Assembly (NCBI GenBank): GCA_963970005.1
Contig: CAXAMN010015335.1
Span: 695,174-759,173, forward strand
Origin: Durusdinium trenchii
Lineage: Eukaryota > Sar > Dinophyceae > Suessiales > Symbiodiniaceae
Reading direction: 5' to 3'
DNA length: 64,000 bases
The position numbers and the translations under genes were made by a program. Every line of letters begins with the position of its first letter. Position 1 is the first letter of the stretch. The notes below the pieces were generated by a model. That model did not search any database. It was not told the DNA's origin and saw only the letters and a program-made list of their open reading frames with translations. Positions 22,101 through 34,282 of the stretch are shown here, one piece after another.

Positions 22101-23388
22101 AGATTCAAAAAAATAGTTCTCCTAATCCAAAGTCACTGGTAAAGGAATAACGTCGTCCTTCAAACTCTGTCGAAGTGCCGAGACCTTTGGAGGAGGAAAT
22201 TCCGCAGAAACGACAGCACCCAGTTTGACCACTTCTTAGATGGAAGTCTTGGAAGTCTATTAAATTGTTTCGATTTATTAAGACTCCAATGACTCGAATG
22301 GAACGTCTTATTCAGCCACCTAGAGGTTCAGCCACTGATGGCTTTGACGAATCTTTATTCAGCCTCTAGAAGTTCGATTCGATTTAGCCCACTGCTGCCA
22401 GGCTGATGTGCCGAATTTTGACACCACTGTCACCGGTGAATCTATTTCATGGTTGGATCCTCATGCTCTTTGGTTCTTGAGGGTTCTGGGTGGCTACGAA
22501 CCTGGAAATTCCACCTGTCCGTGCTCTTACGATGAGCCTCCATGAAGGCTCTCAGTGGGCCAGTCTTGGGGTAGGCTAATGGGCTAATGGAAACTCCACA
22601 GGCTCAGTCGGCCATCGACTTCGCCGAAGAAGTGTTGAACTGTTTCGGATGCTTCGGTGGACCTACTATGCTACGCGTTGGGAGACTTCTTGCCAAAGAG
22701 ATGCTTGGCAATGTGACCCATTCACCCTTCGGATCCTTCAAGATGTTTCAAGTCAAGTCTGCCATGTCGGCCATACCAATACCATCCATTGCTCATACCA
22801 TCCGAAGTCATGAGTCACAATAGTAATATTACATCAATCATCTCGAGTCCTCCTCGGCCGTTCCCTCGGCCGTTCCGAACCCGCCACCGCCCCGCTCGTT
22901 TCGGATCCACGCCGTTCCCGCGGCGTTTGCGGCGCCTGGATGGCCGAGGGCGCGGCCGCCTGGGAACGAAGGACCCGGGGCCGAAAGGAAGTGGACGGAG
23001 TCGAAAGGAAGTGGACGGAGTCCCAGTGCCTCCCCCAAACACGACCTCGAATGGGAATGGGATGGAATGGGCATATGTTGACGTGATTTCAGAGGTCAAT
23101 GATGGTCAGTGTGGACATATGGAGTGACCCTCTTTCTGCAAAAACCTCTTCAGGTCAGGAAGTTGTTTCATAGCTACCCTGCTCTTTGGGATGCTTGAAG
23201 GTTGGAATTGTTACTTTTCTTTAATTTATTGGAATGTTTACTTTTCTTTATAAACATGAAGGCATAGGAAGGCACTGAGACCCTCCAATAAACTTCATCC
23301 AACCCAGGCCTCGCCCACCATTCTCCTCCCATCTCCTTCCTATGCTCCTATCACAAATCCAAAAGAAGATGTCAACCGAGTCAACCGC
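19141..23388. other. No gene supported; short repeats and GC islands
   Basis: A (GTT)n tract lies at 19252-19270. An M3-like fragment with CATGGAAGTGG and CCATCTACTTCCA arms lies near 21085-21182. GC-rich patches at 19140-19200, 21830-21970 and 22850-23030 are open in several frames. The last contains a 19-bp unit with GGAAGTGGACGGAGTC repeated twice. No frame could be preferred. Confidence 0.3.
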
Positions 23389-23542
23389 ATGACCCCCCAG
23401 GGGGCTCTCAACCCCCTTCACCGGACCCTGTGGACGGTGTCGGTCTTCGCCGCCTGTGTCTTCTTGCTTCGCCTCCTTGGAGTCCGAGCGGCGACCGGAG
23501 GAGACCGACCGGAGGAGTCGACGACGACCGCAGACTCGGGAC
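23389..23542 (+). CDS. Candidate 5' exon with signal-anchor segment
   Basis: From an ATG the frame reads MTPQGALNPLHRTLWTVSVF and continues through a hydrophobic stretch to about residue 35. An acidic, Ser/Thr-rich segment follows, then a possible GTAGGA donor at 23543. This looks like an N-terminal signal anchor. ACCCCCCAG just after the ATG could instead be an acceptor. If there is no intron the frame runs on to 23874. Confidence 0.3.
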
Positions 23543-25055
23543 GTAGGAGACGTGAAGACGTGAACACACAAAGCGATGCCATAGGGCAAAGCATCCTCCA
23601 AATTCGATCAAACTGTTCATGTGCTTTCTTGTTGAACGGGAGTGCAAAGCTGCCTTCCTTGAGACCTTCCTCAAGCGGAAGTCTGGACCAAAGTCTTCAA
23701 GTCGTGGAGCACTTATATACATTGAAACATGTTGAAACTGCTCATCGGTCGGATGGTGGTCTCAAAATGAACAATGCTGTGCTGCTGTGTAAACAGTCCA
23801 CGATTATATACACCCAGAACTCTGCTTGGGGGTGTGCTTTTCATGCTTGCGCTTGCTTTGGCGTCAATTTGTGAAACTGAGAAGCGGTTCTGCAGCCCTC
23901 TCCCACCGAACGCAGGCCGGGCGGCTTCTTGGATGTCTCCTCTTCCTGTGGACCTCATCCGGTGGGTGCAGCGTTCTGAGTGCGAGCCCACCGCAAGCCT
24001 CTCCCTTCCCGGAATGCCATCCCAAAGCCCACCGTCAGGCCACATGTTTGGAAAGAATATGTGGTATCAATACTGCTTCAGGAACTTCTATGAATCATCA
24101 CAGCTGAACCATTAAACTGAACTCAGGAGAAACAGTTTCATACCCTCTGAAACCCCATAGGGTATACCCCGGCAGCTGGGCAGGCCACAGAACCAGGAAG
24201 CACCCAACAAGCACCCACGCACCCAACCAAACAGAACAAGCCACGATTCGCGACGCTGATGCCACACAAATCCACAAATCCTGAAAACCAATGGCGAACC
24301 TCCATACTCTTGGATTGGTTGGAAGCTGGGGAATCTTCATCGATTCCCTGCTTTGATTTCCAATGGTTCGAGAGAGCATCCCCCCAAAAAAAAAGATATC
24401 CAAAGATTCCCTGAGCCATGCTAGCATATTCTCTGGATACTGCTATTACTAAAACATGCAAAAAAACTGTTATGTCATCCCATTCCTTTCAATGCATGCC
24501 GAGCCCCGGGCCAGTGTCAGGGAATGATAGCTCCTGGGCTGCTCTCGCCAAGCTTCACAAGTGGCCGGCAAAGGATTCGCTGGGGAAGAAACAAAGCAGT
24601 AGCATAGCCAGGTTCTGAAAGCCAAAGCCTTCAAAGTGCTTGGGGGATGTTGTTTCCTTGGCGCTTCAACCTATCGTGCTTGGTGCTTGGGGCTGCATCC
24701 GACTTTCTCGGCATTCACGCCATGTACAATAAGAACCACGTGAGACACATGAGCAATTCTGGCTCTTGGTATCTATACTGATACTGCTCTATAGGGCCAA
24801 GGGAACACATGACAAAGTCCCACACCCTGTGATTGCGATCAAATCCTTTCTCGTTTTCACGGCTCATGCGTTGCGATGTTTCGCAGGCCATCCATGTATG
24901 GAATAAAATGGATTATGGTAACCACATTCGGGTCATACATGGGGATCAATAAATACCTCAATGAGTTTAACTATGTTTAAATGAATGATATCAACAACTC
25001 CAGTCACATTCGTCTGGCCTTCGTCGTCCCATCACCAAACCATCCCAGTCTTCAG
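23543..25055. other. No gene recognised
   Basis: Only short frames without protein-like texture, and no repeat related to the families defined here. Confidence 0.35.
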
Positions 25056-25172
25056 CAAACCCTACTCCGCACCCTCCGCGCCCTCTGCGCCCTGACTGCG
25101 CCCCGGACGGAACTTTCGGAGACAAAGGCCTCCGAGCAAAGATGGGGGCAAAAGCAGAACACTCCCTCCAGG
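25056..25172 (+). CDS. Candidate internal exon, 117 bp, 39 codons
   Basis: It is bounded by CATCCCAGTCTTCAG and a canonical GTGAGC donor, with 39 codons in phase 0. The peptide (QTLLRTLRALCALTAPRTEL onward) is Leu/Arg-rich then polar (SETKASEQRWGQKQ). Both splice sites and the frame agree, so it is among the better candidates. No family recognised. Confidence 0.35.
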
Positions 25173-27619
25173 GTGAGCCGCTGGATGCTGTACTGTGTGT
25201 GTTTTCTTGTAGAACAGGTTTTCTTGCTGGGGATGAGTGTGGCTGATGAGAAGATCTGGTCACTCCGGACTCAACGAGTTTGGATCGGATCCTGTGGCAA
25301 AAGCTTTGCCTTCGTTCGAAGGAGCATAGTGGCATAGTAGTTCTCTATACTTATGTTGACATAACGTGCGAAGGCAACGAAGCTGCAGCTCCCCAGCTTC
25401 GTTTGCATGGACATGTGACATGACGCAACAGCTTCAAACAGAAGTCCGTGATGCTCCGCGGTACGTACTCAGTACATCTCAGTACTCATCACAAGTTCAG
25501 TGGTTCCAGTTAGTTCATATTTTTGGGGGTACGACATGAGCACTTCTCCATGAGTCCAGCACTTCTCCAACGACTCGACCAACTGTGACATCTAACAGCT
25601 TTTCAGCACATGGCCCATTGGCCCATTGGTGCTGATGTGTTTACATGCCTCTGCCTGATCAAGGTACGCTCAAGGTGCTGTCAAATAAGAATGAATGAGA
25701 CCCGCCAGGATTGACTTGGTGGGTTGGCCCCTTCTAGCTCTTTTCTGCATATGCCCCCGGACTGCCAAAACGGCGAAATGATGGTTTGCAGGATTCGCAG
25801 GGCAAGACTGGTAGTATGTAGTTGTTCGATCTTGCTCATGGATGCTCGTTTTCAAGCTTGCTATGTCGCAAGCTTTGAATAGCTTCCAGGCTTGCTCACA
25901 GCTCCATAGCCCATACTTGTTGTTTGTATAAAGTCCACCTCCTTTGCCAGGCATCAACCACCACATACCACTCATGATATTATATACTTAATGCTTGCTG
26001 CAAAATTGTACGTAGCCTTTCCGCGCACTGAGCCAGTTCGCTAGCCTTTCCCTCCTCCCACCGAGAGATCCCAACGGTGCCTGTTGCATGCTGGACCAGT
26101 TGCTCTCTGCGACCATGCCAGCAAAGCAAATGCGATCCACCTGGACCATCGGCAAGACGAGGAGACCGCGTGCGATGTTCTTTTTTCTTCCGCAAACACT
26201 GGCCCTCGGAGAATATATGTTAAGCTTCCCTCTAAAAACCAAGGGTTAACAGCGAAATTAATTAAATACTTCCATGTTTGCTGGAGGGAGGGTAGTGGAA
26301 CTTCAGAATGAACGTTGTGCGAACTGGGCGACAGCCGCAAATTGCAAGTGGGCACAAGTCTTCCCCCAAAATCCTGCAGTGGTTCACAGTCGAATTTCAG
26401 AGCCACTGGTTTCAGGTGATGTGCCAAACGAAACACGACGAAACCCGCCTGATGTCTACGAGAGCCCGTGCAGAACTGCGGGGTGAACCTGCTGCTGAGG
26501 TGCAAGCGATGCTGCGATCCTGCTGTGTGTTTTACTGGAAGAATGACGAGACAAAACACAATAAGTGCCTTAGATTATACATATTATAATCGTATATATG
26601 TTCGGATGGATCATGATGGATCCCCACCTATAGGATGGTCCAGCTGGGGTTCGACCTTCAAGTCCTTTGCTGCAGGATTTCACGGCATTTGCCCAAAAGC
26701 TCCCTTCAACTGGCCTCAACAGGGCCGGCACTTACAGGGGGCCGGCCCCAAGGGGCTGTGTGAACCCACACCATCTGCGTACTTGCAGGATATGTTTGAT
26801 TCTCCTGTACGAGGAGCAAGCTTCCAATAAAGTCTTTTATGATAAGAGTTCTACCACCTGATGATATACCTTTTCCCTCCGGATTGCAACAAAATCCTTA
26901 AACACCTGGCTTACCAACGCAACAACTAAGATAGAACTCCGACCTCGGCACAAAATGGATGGTTCGATGTCACAAGTTTTGGCAAGAGTAGTGGACGAAA
27001 CAGGACACCAACTCCACTCCCAAAAACAAAACACACACACACACACACACCAGGGTCATCCTCAATGGGTGTCCAATAGACTACCCTACCCTACTCACAG
27101 GTCTCCATTTGGCACCCGTTGGAAGTGCTAGACACACATGTTCCTTGATGTTCCCTGTCTCAACATCAACACCTTGCCCACCTGATGTCGCAACACCTCC
27201 GCTTTTGAAGACTCGCCCTTCTGGGCTTCCTGGCTGTGTCTGAAGAAAGTGAGCCCACCTGAGTGGCTGGGACTGCCCCATCGGGACCGGTTTCAGTCGG
27301 TTTTGGGGTGTCACAAAGTGGATGGGGAGAAAATAACACCCAACTGGGTGTGGGTGAGTTGTGGGCTTTTGTATTTGTTCTTGCCAGTTGTGGAGACTTG
27401 GACTTGGAGGTCTTCAATCATAGGACTCACCGCCAAAACCTTCCAAAGAGTTCCCTTCAATGGACAACATCTCAAGTAATTATGTGCGATAAAACACAGG
27501 CAAAACAAGAGCTATGTCTATAGTTGTTGTTTCTCAAAATGTCTCACATCTTCTGTAGCATTCTGTAGCTGCACTCGTGTCTTGTACTCGTTTGTCTCGT
27601 GGCGTGTTTGTTCCTCTCT
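25173..27619. other. No gene recognised; (AC)n tract
   Basis: An (AC)n microsatellite lies at 27031-27051. Frames on both strands are short and unremarkable. Confidence 0.35.
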
Positions 27620-27874
27620 ATGCCGGTCCCACCCGTTGCTCTGCGGCGGCGACTGTTGCGCATAGGCCTCGCTGGAGGCTTTCCGCCTCGGCGGGCCCAA
27701 GCTGTGAAACCGCCAGCCATGAAGAGGTTGCTACAGGCAACGGACCAAGTCCTTACCCAAAACCATGAAATCATTAGTAATCCATGGGGGAAACTAAGGC
27801 ATGCCATGGTCGTTTCCCTGTATTTGGCGCCAGGATCCAAGATGGAATTGGACCTAAAATGGGCATCCCTTTGA
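27620..27874 (+). CDS. Small ORF, 84 residues, possible targeting peptide
   Basis: The ATG opens MPVPPVALRRRLLRIGLAGG, an Arg-rich amphipathic N-terminus without acids, as in mitochondrial presequences. The frame continues to a TGA at 27872-27874. The second half may be intron read-through. No family recognised. Confidence 0.25.
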   Translation: MPVPPVALRRRLLRIGLAGGFPPRRAQAVKPPAMKRLLQATDQVLTQNHEIISNPWGKLRHAMVVSLYLAPGSKMELDLKWASL

Positions 27875-27974
27875 CTTGTGGGCGTCCCTCTTCCAGCCAG
27901 GGCAGTGGACTTGCGTTGACTGAGGGTATGATGGACATTACATTAAATCGCAGGATCAACAGGATCAACCAACA

Positions 27975-28082
27975 TATCCCGAACACTCCATGTATGGCAT
28001 ATCTACCTGTACATTGGTTACACTGTTACACCCTGGGCCCAACCACCCCAATGCATGTATATTTGGGATATGACTGGCCTAG
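27975..28082. mobile_element. M1 family inverted-repeat element, degenerate
   Basis: CGAACACTCCATGTATGGCA at the left and TATATTTGGGATATGACTGG at the right frame a CCCAACCACCCC core, as in other M1 copies. Confidence 0.4.
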
Positions 28083-28160
28083 TCATAGTCAGTCCAAAAA
28101 CATATAGTTTCAGCATGTTTCAGCAGCTTCTTCGGATCACCTTAGCTCCCCCCCCGGCAG

Positions 28161-28571
28161 GTTTAGAAGCCAAAACTTTTGGAGCCAAGGACGTAGGTCT
28201 TTGCAAAACCCTGAGTGCTTGGCCAGGAACATCATGAGCAACAAGTTGCTCAGGTCACGGAACATCCCCCCCAAAGTGAGCTGATGCTTTTTCTTAGAAA
28301 TTCAACATGGCCAGCTGGCCAGTAGGAGGACCTTCACCCCAACCTAGTGTGGATGACAAAAAATATACACTTTCTGATCTTTGGTCCCCCAGGTGGTGCT
28401 TTGGTCCCCAGCTGAGTGTCCACTCGCCCCCTCACAGGTCGCAAGCGTCACGCACCTCGGGCGTCACGGGACTCCCGGCACCTCGGTGTTGAGCACAGGG
28501 CCTGATTCGGCCGCGGTCCGAGAGGCATCTGTCGTGAGGCACGGTGGCTTGAACGACACCGTTTTCGCGCG
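28161..28571 (+). CDS. Two candidate exons (28161-28192, 28438-28571)
   Basis: The first 32-bp exon follows CCCCCCCCGGCAG and ends at GTAGGT, reading LEAKTFGAKD. The second, 134 bp, follows CCCCTCACAG and ends at GTGAGT, reading VASVTHLGRHGTPGTSVLST and on to NDTVFAR. The first ends and the second begins at a codon boundary, so they join in frame across a 245-bp intron. All four splice sites are canonical. Outer exons and the protein family were not recognised. Confidence 0.35.
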
Positions 28572-29147
28572 GTGAGTCGGTGATGCGGACCAATGATGTT
28601 AAGGATCCTCAAGGAATAATTGGTCAGGGATGGTTGGTGCTTTTGGATTGACTTGTAAACTTCGGTTAGGACAATTTTAGGACACAGAACTAAAAACATA
28701 ACCCAATTTCCGTAGTCATCCGATATTCCAAAAACCACAACTTTTCGAAGGGGCGCAAAAGGTGCACCTTGCCACCACCCTAGACCCTTCAGTGGACAAT
28801 GAATGGTGGGCACAAAGGCCTCCACTAAAGATAGCCTTAGCCGCAGGCTGCCTTAGCTCTAGCGACTTGCTGGAATATATGAGTGCTGCAGAATGATACC
28901 AAATCCTACAAAAAAACATAAGTCGTTGCACCCCATGGCCCCTGACTCCCCCATTCGTACGTGATGATTGAGATCTCCCCATTGGGCGGGCCCATGGACC
29001 GGAGATCGGAATCGGTGAGTTCACCGAGCCCCATGGGCTAATTGATTGGGGAACAGGCTCGGAAGGCGAACTACCATCTACAACCCCCCCAAATGTTCCA
29101 GGCAAATGAGAATACATATATATATATATATATATCTACACCCTGGT
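28572..29147. other. No gene seen; (TA)n tract
   Basis: No supported coding sequence. A short (AT)n tract lies at 29114-29134. Confidence 0.4.
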
Positions 29148-29233
29148 GACACTCCATGTATGCCATATTTACATACAATGACCCCCAAAACCACCCCAAT
29201 CTAGGCATATATGGCATACATGGAGTGTCTGGG
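29148..29233. mobile_element. M1 family inverted-repeat element
   Basis: GACACTCCATGTATGCCATA at the left and TATGGCATACATGGAGTGTC at the right are near-perfect inverted repeats around CCCCCAAAACCACCCC. This is the clearest M1 copy for defining the ends. Confidence 0.65.
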
Positions 29234-29635
29234 ATATATACCATTATATATACCTGCACCCTGGTGACTGCAAACATGCCAATCCCAATGGAGTGTCTGA
29301 AATCTATCACTTGACGGTCTTCAAAACTATGGGGAGAGCACAATCTAGTAAGGACTTGTCCTTTGTCGACAACACATGGAAATGACAAGTCCTTAATACA
29401 AAGCCTCAAACTGGAACTCAAACATATATTTATTAAAGAATGTTCTATTTGTTCCAGCAGTGAGGCGAGTGATGAGTGCAGGGGCACCCTCACCCTCACC
29501 CCAACACATTAAAAGTGTCACGATCACATGCCCAAGTCTAAGTACTCCCTCAGAAGGTGGGTTAGCTTGCTAACCCTCAAATCTCCAGTATAGGTTGGGT
29601 ATATCGGTAAATCCCATTGCCAGGGCCCAATGGAT

Positions 29636-29672
29636 GAGGATGAGGATGAGGATGGGGATGAGGATGAGGATG

Positions 29673-29755
<83 letters not shown>

Positions 29756-29765
29756 NNNNNNNNNN

Positions 29766-29813
<48 letters not shown>

Positions 29814-29815
29814 AG
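29636..29815. repeat. (GAT)n / GATGAG microsatellite with 10-N gap
   Basis: GATGAG units pass into pure GAT, broken by a gap at 29756-29765. The flank TTAGCTTGCAGTCTTGCAGG followed by CCTTTCCATC resembles that of the 15-kb tract. Confidence 0.9.
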
Positions 29816-30545
29816 GATTAGCTTGCAGTCTTGCAGGCCTTTCCATCCATCTCTAAGGTGTGAAACCCGCCGGCTCCTTTCAGGTTTCCCGCCCACGCGG
29901 AGGTGTGACCCGGTCTTGCCTGCACCTCCGTCGTCGCCGCGCTCGGGCGGCGGGCAGCCTCGGCGGATGGGGGGGGGTCTCGAAGGCTGCGGCTGGCCTG
30001 GTTTTGGAGAGTTTATGATCCAAATCAACATATATACCAGCCTCTTCAAAGTGACCTTTTGAAGGTTCCTAAGTGACCCTTAGGAGGCTTATATAAGTGG
30101 CCTCAAACCAGGTTATCAGTCACTCTGAAGAACCAGGTAGCACCCGACTTCACAGTCCACCTGCGACGTCCTTAAGAAGGTACCACCTGCACTGACGCCA
30201 AGCAAAGGAGACCTGGTAGGGAGGGTCCTGGTATAGGTTGCAAGCATCTAACATGTTACTTAAGCCTATTGTCAAAGTGAATTCCACTGGCCGAGCCCGC
30301 GTGCTGCCGATTTGTTTGATAACACTGCACGGAGAACAACTAAAGGGGTGAACGTGGATGAACACCCAGCAAAACTGGATGAAAAAGAAAATGAACCTGC
30401 GCGGATACCAAAACCGGTGGAAAAAACACTGGTGGAACGTGAGCTCGCGCACCGCTGCACTCCACGTCCGGACCCGATGCACCGCTGCGGAAAAAACGCG
30501 TTTTTCGGATGGTCTGAGACATGCCATAGATCCGGGGAAGGCACT
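29816..30545. other. No gene supported
   Basis: A GC-rich segment at 29892-29990 is open on the plus strand after CTCCTTTCAG (VSRPRGGVTRSCLHLRRRRA), and 30330-30530 is open on both strands. Neither can be resolved. Confidence 0.25.
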
Positions 30546-30718
30546 GGAGACATGGAGTGCATGCCATACAGTATATGATGCCTACATTGACGCCCCCCTG
30601 GTCAACCACACCTCAAGGGTCTCTTAACTCCATGGGACTGCCATAGGACTGCCGCCAACATTGACCCCTGGTCAACCACCCCAACTGATCGGCAGTCCTA
30701 TGGCATGGAGTGTCTGGG
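30546..30718. mobile_element. M1 family, composite of two elements
   Basis: Two M1-like units lie side by side. One has ATGGAGTGCATGCC and CCCCCTGGTCAACCAC. The other runs from CTCCATGGGACTGCCATAGG to CAGTCCTATGGCATGGAG plus TGTCTGGG. The second has long, well-matched arms. Confidence 0.6.
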
Positions 30719-30973
30719 TAGGGTCATAAACGGTCATAGACATAGGACACATGTGTATAGATATTATCATCGATATGATATATCACAAACCATCCTCATG
30801 GAAGAGTCATCAACGGGGATGAATGTCTGCAACTCTTCCAGCTTATCGGCTTGTGTGGTCTGGAATACGAGTGTGCAGCGACCTCCCAGTTTCACCCCCC
30901 TGGAAGAAAGGAAAGAAACCATGTCTACTATATTCTACCCTCCAAAACCCATTGGGCCAGAGACTCCGCCTAC

Positions 30974-31087
30974 ACTCCATTTGATCCCATAGATCCGGGC
31001 TCTCCGGACCGAAGGCCGCCTCTGCCAGCTCCATGCCACGACGGCCGAGGACCAAGCTCACCTCGGTGCACGTGAAACCACAAGCAC
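30974..31087 (-). CDS. Candidate internal exon, 114 bp
   Basis: It follows CCT­GGTGCAG at 31088 and ends before GTAGGC. The frame passes VSLVLGRRGMELAEAAFGPE and SPDLWDQME, with balanced acidic and hydrophobic residues. No family recognised. Confidence 0.35.
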
Positions 31088-32094
31088 CTGCACCAGGATC
31101 TATTGACTATCCCCAAGCTTCGGATGAATGTCAAGAAGCTCTGGATAAACCCGGCAAACGCGGCGGCGCAGCGTGGCCGACAATGTCATTCCAGCATTGA
31201 TGCTGGTAGTGACAAAGAGCTACCATGCACAAACGGAACTTTGTGCTATGTACAGTCTTAAACATAACCCCGTTGATGCATGCCATTGTGTTATCCAAAA
31301 TGACCAGTCTATATGACAGATTATGATAGTATACAGTATACAGTCTCTCAGCAAGGCTGACACCATGCCTGAAATAGGATTCCCTTCCAAAGCTCTTGTG
31401 TGCTTCCAAAAGCCTTCAATGCAAGGTAGGCCGCTAGGCCATGTCTTTGAGGGAATGTTCTTAGGCCCTGATGTCTTCAAAATAATCTATCCTAGTGATC
31501 TGCTAGGCCAAAGCCTGCCAAAGATTTGAATTCTACTATAAACTCAGTGGAATGCACCGGGCCAATGCTTCGGATGTGGTTTCCGATGTTGGCCTACAGC
31601 CGGTGGCTCCAAAAAACGTATGATAGTCACTGGCTGTGGATCCATAGGATGAGTACAGTGTTGAGCAGTTTGGTTGGCATCGTCCATCGGGACAGGCACG
31701 AGCACCTCTCAGTGACCAGATCAGTCTGACGTGTTCAAAGATCACCCCTGTGATCTCTCACTGTCCTCCACCACTACGATATTCCCTAAACTCTAAACTA
31801 ACATGGAAGTTTTGAATCGAACAATTTGCGCCGCCACCAGGCACAACATAAACCCTGCAAAATAAGAACACAGTATAAAACAGTATCTGGAAAAAAACGA
31901 CTTGTGGTATCCTTTTGTAGTGCACCATTGGCTTCTGTCAGCAAGTTTGCACCTGCCAAGCTCCAGGCCGAACCAAGCTCCACCAGGCCCAACCAAGCTC
32001 CAGGCCCAGGGAAAGCTCCAGGGCCGGCCCATGTTGGCGAACTCCTTACGCATCACCTGGACGGAACCGCGATGCAACTGCGGTCAGGGTCACC
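31088..32094. other. No gene recognised
   Basis: A plus-strand frame at 31323-31529 is open but of ordinary texture. GCCGAACCAAGCTCC, GGCCCAACCAAGCTCCA and similar phrases repeat three times near 31965-32010. Confidence 0.3.
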
Positions 32095-32547
32095 CTACAC
32101 GCAGGTCGAAGGCAAACCAGCAAGGCCTTTATATACATGACAGTACAGAGTAAGTGCAGGGCGGTGCAGCACTTTGGAAACATGGGACCCAAGGCCCAAG
32201 GCACCCCAAAAACCGGGTGCTTTGGGCAACCGTGTGCAGCCAGGCACGTGTGCGGCCCCCCCTTCGAGACGACCCGCGGTGCTCATCCCGTCCGCCTGCT
32301 CCACGTCGTCCACATGCTCGGTGCGAGCCACCCAGTCGCGCCAAAGGCCGCGATAGCTGGCCAGGTCGTCACGAAGGGCTTCCAGCAAAAGGTCCCCAGT
32401 CGGCCCTGGATGGCCCGACTCGGGATCCAAGGCCTTACCTCCGTTTGGAAGGTGATTGAACCTCTTGGTGCCTACATCAAATGATACACATGAGCCTATG
32501 GTACGGGTATATGTGATTCTCGCGGGCTCCGGAGGAGTGAACGGCAT
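32095..32547 (-). CDS. ORF, 150 residues, unknown
   Basis: It is open from an ATG at 32545-32547 to a stop at 32095. The section around 32330-32420 (LLLEALRDDLASYRGLWRDW then VARTEHVDDVEQADG) looks convincingly coding; the ends less so. A GTAAGG inside the frame near 32440 could be a donor, in which case only part is exon. No family recognised. Confidence 0.35.
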   Translation of the reverse strand: MPFTPPEPARITYTRTIGSCVSFDVGTKRFNHLPNGGKALDPESGHPGPTGDLLLEALRDDLASYRGLWRDWVARTEHVDDVEQADGMSTAGRLEGGAAHVPGCTRLPKAPGFWGALGLGSHVSKVLHRPALTLYCHVYKGLAGLPSTCV

Positions 32548-33209
32548 GAGCCTGATACATCATAGCTAGCACTTGCCCAGGGGTCACATGGAGTTGGGTG
32601 GTGTGGCTCGTCCCATCCAGTGAGTGGAGGTGACAGGGGCACCCCGACGACCTCCATGGATCGCACCCCTTTAAAACTCCTGGTGAATAGATCGATATTG
32701 CATACATCTAACATCATCTAACCGCTCTAAGTCTCTAAGGATAGACGAGCCACGGAGCCACGTTGTTGACATGTTAACTGTGGGGTGACATGTCATGACG
32801 GGCGGCTGCAAGTCTGACACTTCGGTCAAGGTCAGCGGTGTCCGATCCTGCCGGAGAAGGCTGATCAGCTCGGCTGATTGCTGATACCCATCTGCAGCAA
32901 TCAAAATGCCGCTGATGAAACCCAAAGCATCCATGGGACTGGAATAGTTGCACAAATGTGATGTACCGTACCCCCTTTGAGACCCATCGATGTAAGTGAT
33001 CGTTCCATACATAAACGGTCTGCGCATGGAGCTGCTTTGGGAAACAAGTGAGTCCACCCGAGGCACGCACGAACGATTTCGGTTGAACGGTTACGCGGCA
33101 GCTTGACGTTGATTGTGACCATCCAATACCGCCCTTAGGCATTCGCCGCGCATCCGGCGCAGCCACAACACTATAGAGGAATAGGATAGATCTAGCTTGA
33201 GAGAAACAC
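32548..33209. other. No gene recognised
   Basis: Overlapping open frames on the minus strand have no recognisable motif. Confidence 0.3.
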
Positions 33210-33425
33210 ATGAACCCTGCCATCCGGGATGGGTTCATATACCTTTGCACATCGGCAGTGTTCGATGGTCCCAACCATGGGAGATGCTATGCGGCCATGG
33301 GATTGAAGTATGCCAGCACCATGCACCAAGCAGCCACTGTCGTCCCAGTGCCTGGCACCGGACAAGGGGACCCCGTTGAGGAAGTGGCTCCGGGCGCCTC
33401 GGCAGTGGCTAGTCTTCGCCGGTGA
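33210..33425 (+). CDS. Small ORF, 71 residues, or exon 33349-33421
   Basis: From the ATG the frame reads MNPAIRDGFIYLCTSAVFDG and later PGTGQGDPVEEVAPG to a TGA. Within it CACTGTCGTCCCAG and GTGAGG could bound a 73-bp exon that is also open in another frame (CLAPDKGTPLRKWLRAPRQW). The reading frame is therefore unsure. Confidence 0.25.
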   Translation: MNPAIRDGFIYLCTSAVFDGPNHGRCYAAMGLKYASTMHQAATVVPVPGTGQGDPVEEVAPGASAVASLRR

Positions 33426-34282
33426 GGGGGGCTTCGGTGGTTTGGGGTTTAGCATGGAGACAGTGGTTCCGAACCCCCCCAGCTAGCTGGGTGGTTCAGC
33501 CTGGCTAGCTGAGTTCACTATGATACGAGTAGTTGCATGTCATTTCCGTCGCACATACACAAAAAGAACACGTAAACACACACACAGTCACACAGTCACG
33601 CCATTTCTGCCGTTCTCAGCATCCTTGCTTTCGTCCCCCCCTCTGCCTATGGACCAGACCTGTTGTGGCTGATTCTACCGTGCGGCCGGCCCCAGCGGAG
33701 TCCGTCAATCCCACGTCGGTAATCCCCCCCAAAAAGCTGGTTCGTATGCGAAGACCAATGAAGAAACAAAACATGGATCAAGCAATGCCGGAAAAATAAC
33801 GCCTCTATGTCATGCAACAAAAAGGATCACGTGTTTACGTCACCGTTCTCTTTGAGTGAGCTTGTTCTAGCTATATTTAGTGGGACCCAGAAGTAAACGC
33901 CATGCTGGTAAAGATCATGTACCAGGTTGTGCCCGAATGACATGGTTGGGCTTGCACCCACAAGAACCGAGCCATACATGGGAGAAGGCCATGGGGCTCC
34001 AAAATGCCTTCTCAAAGGTAGTTATACTGGTGTCAGAAATGCCCACAAGAAAAGTGGTTTATATGAATCCCCATCTGAAAGACATCTTCGGGATTGCGCC
34101 ATCTATCTACTCTACTTGTGGCCCAGAGGGAGCTAGGCAAAGAAACAACGCTGGGGCTCTTTAGGCAGCAAAAGCCTGGCCGGGAATCGCAACATGCCAT
34201 GGCCAAGGGAAAAGGAGAGTGCCAACAGCGCCCCCCCCCAATACGACCCCAACACAGCCAACACATGGCAACACACAACCAC
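33426..34282. other. No gene recognised
   Basis: Short frames only. A CACACA-rich patch occurs near 33570-33600. Confidence 0.35.

Noticed and set aside
29577-30062. Open frames rich in His, Ile, Met or Asp
   Set aside because: They are produced by the second GAT/GATGAG tract and its gap.
31323-31529. Plus-strand frame that might be retroelement-derived
   Set aside because: No integrase or polymerase motif, only a vague resemblance in a GMFLG-like phrase.
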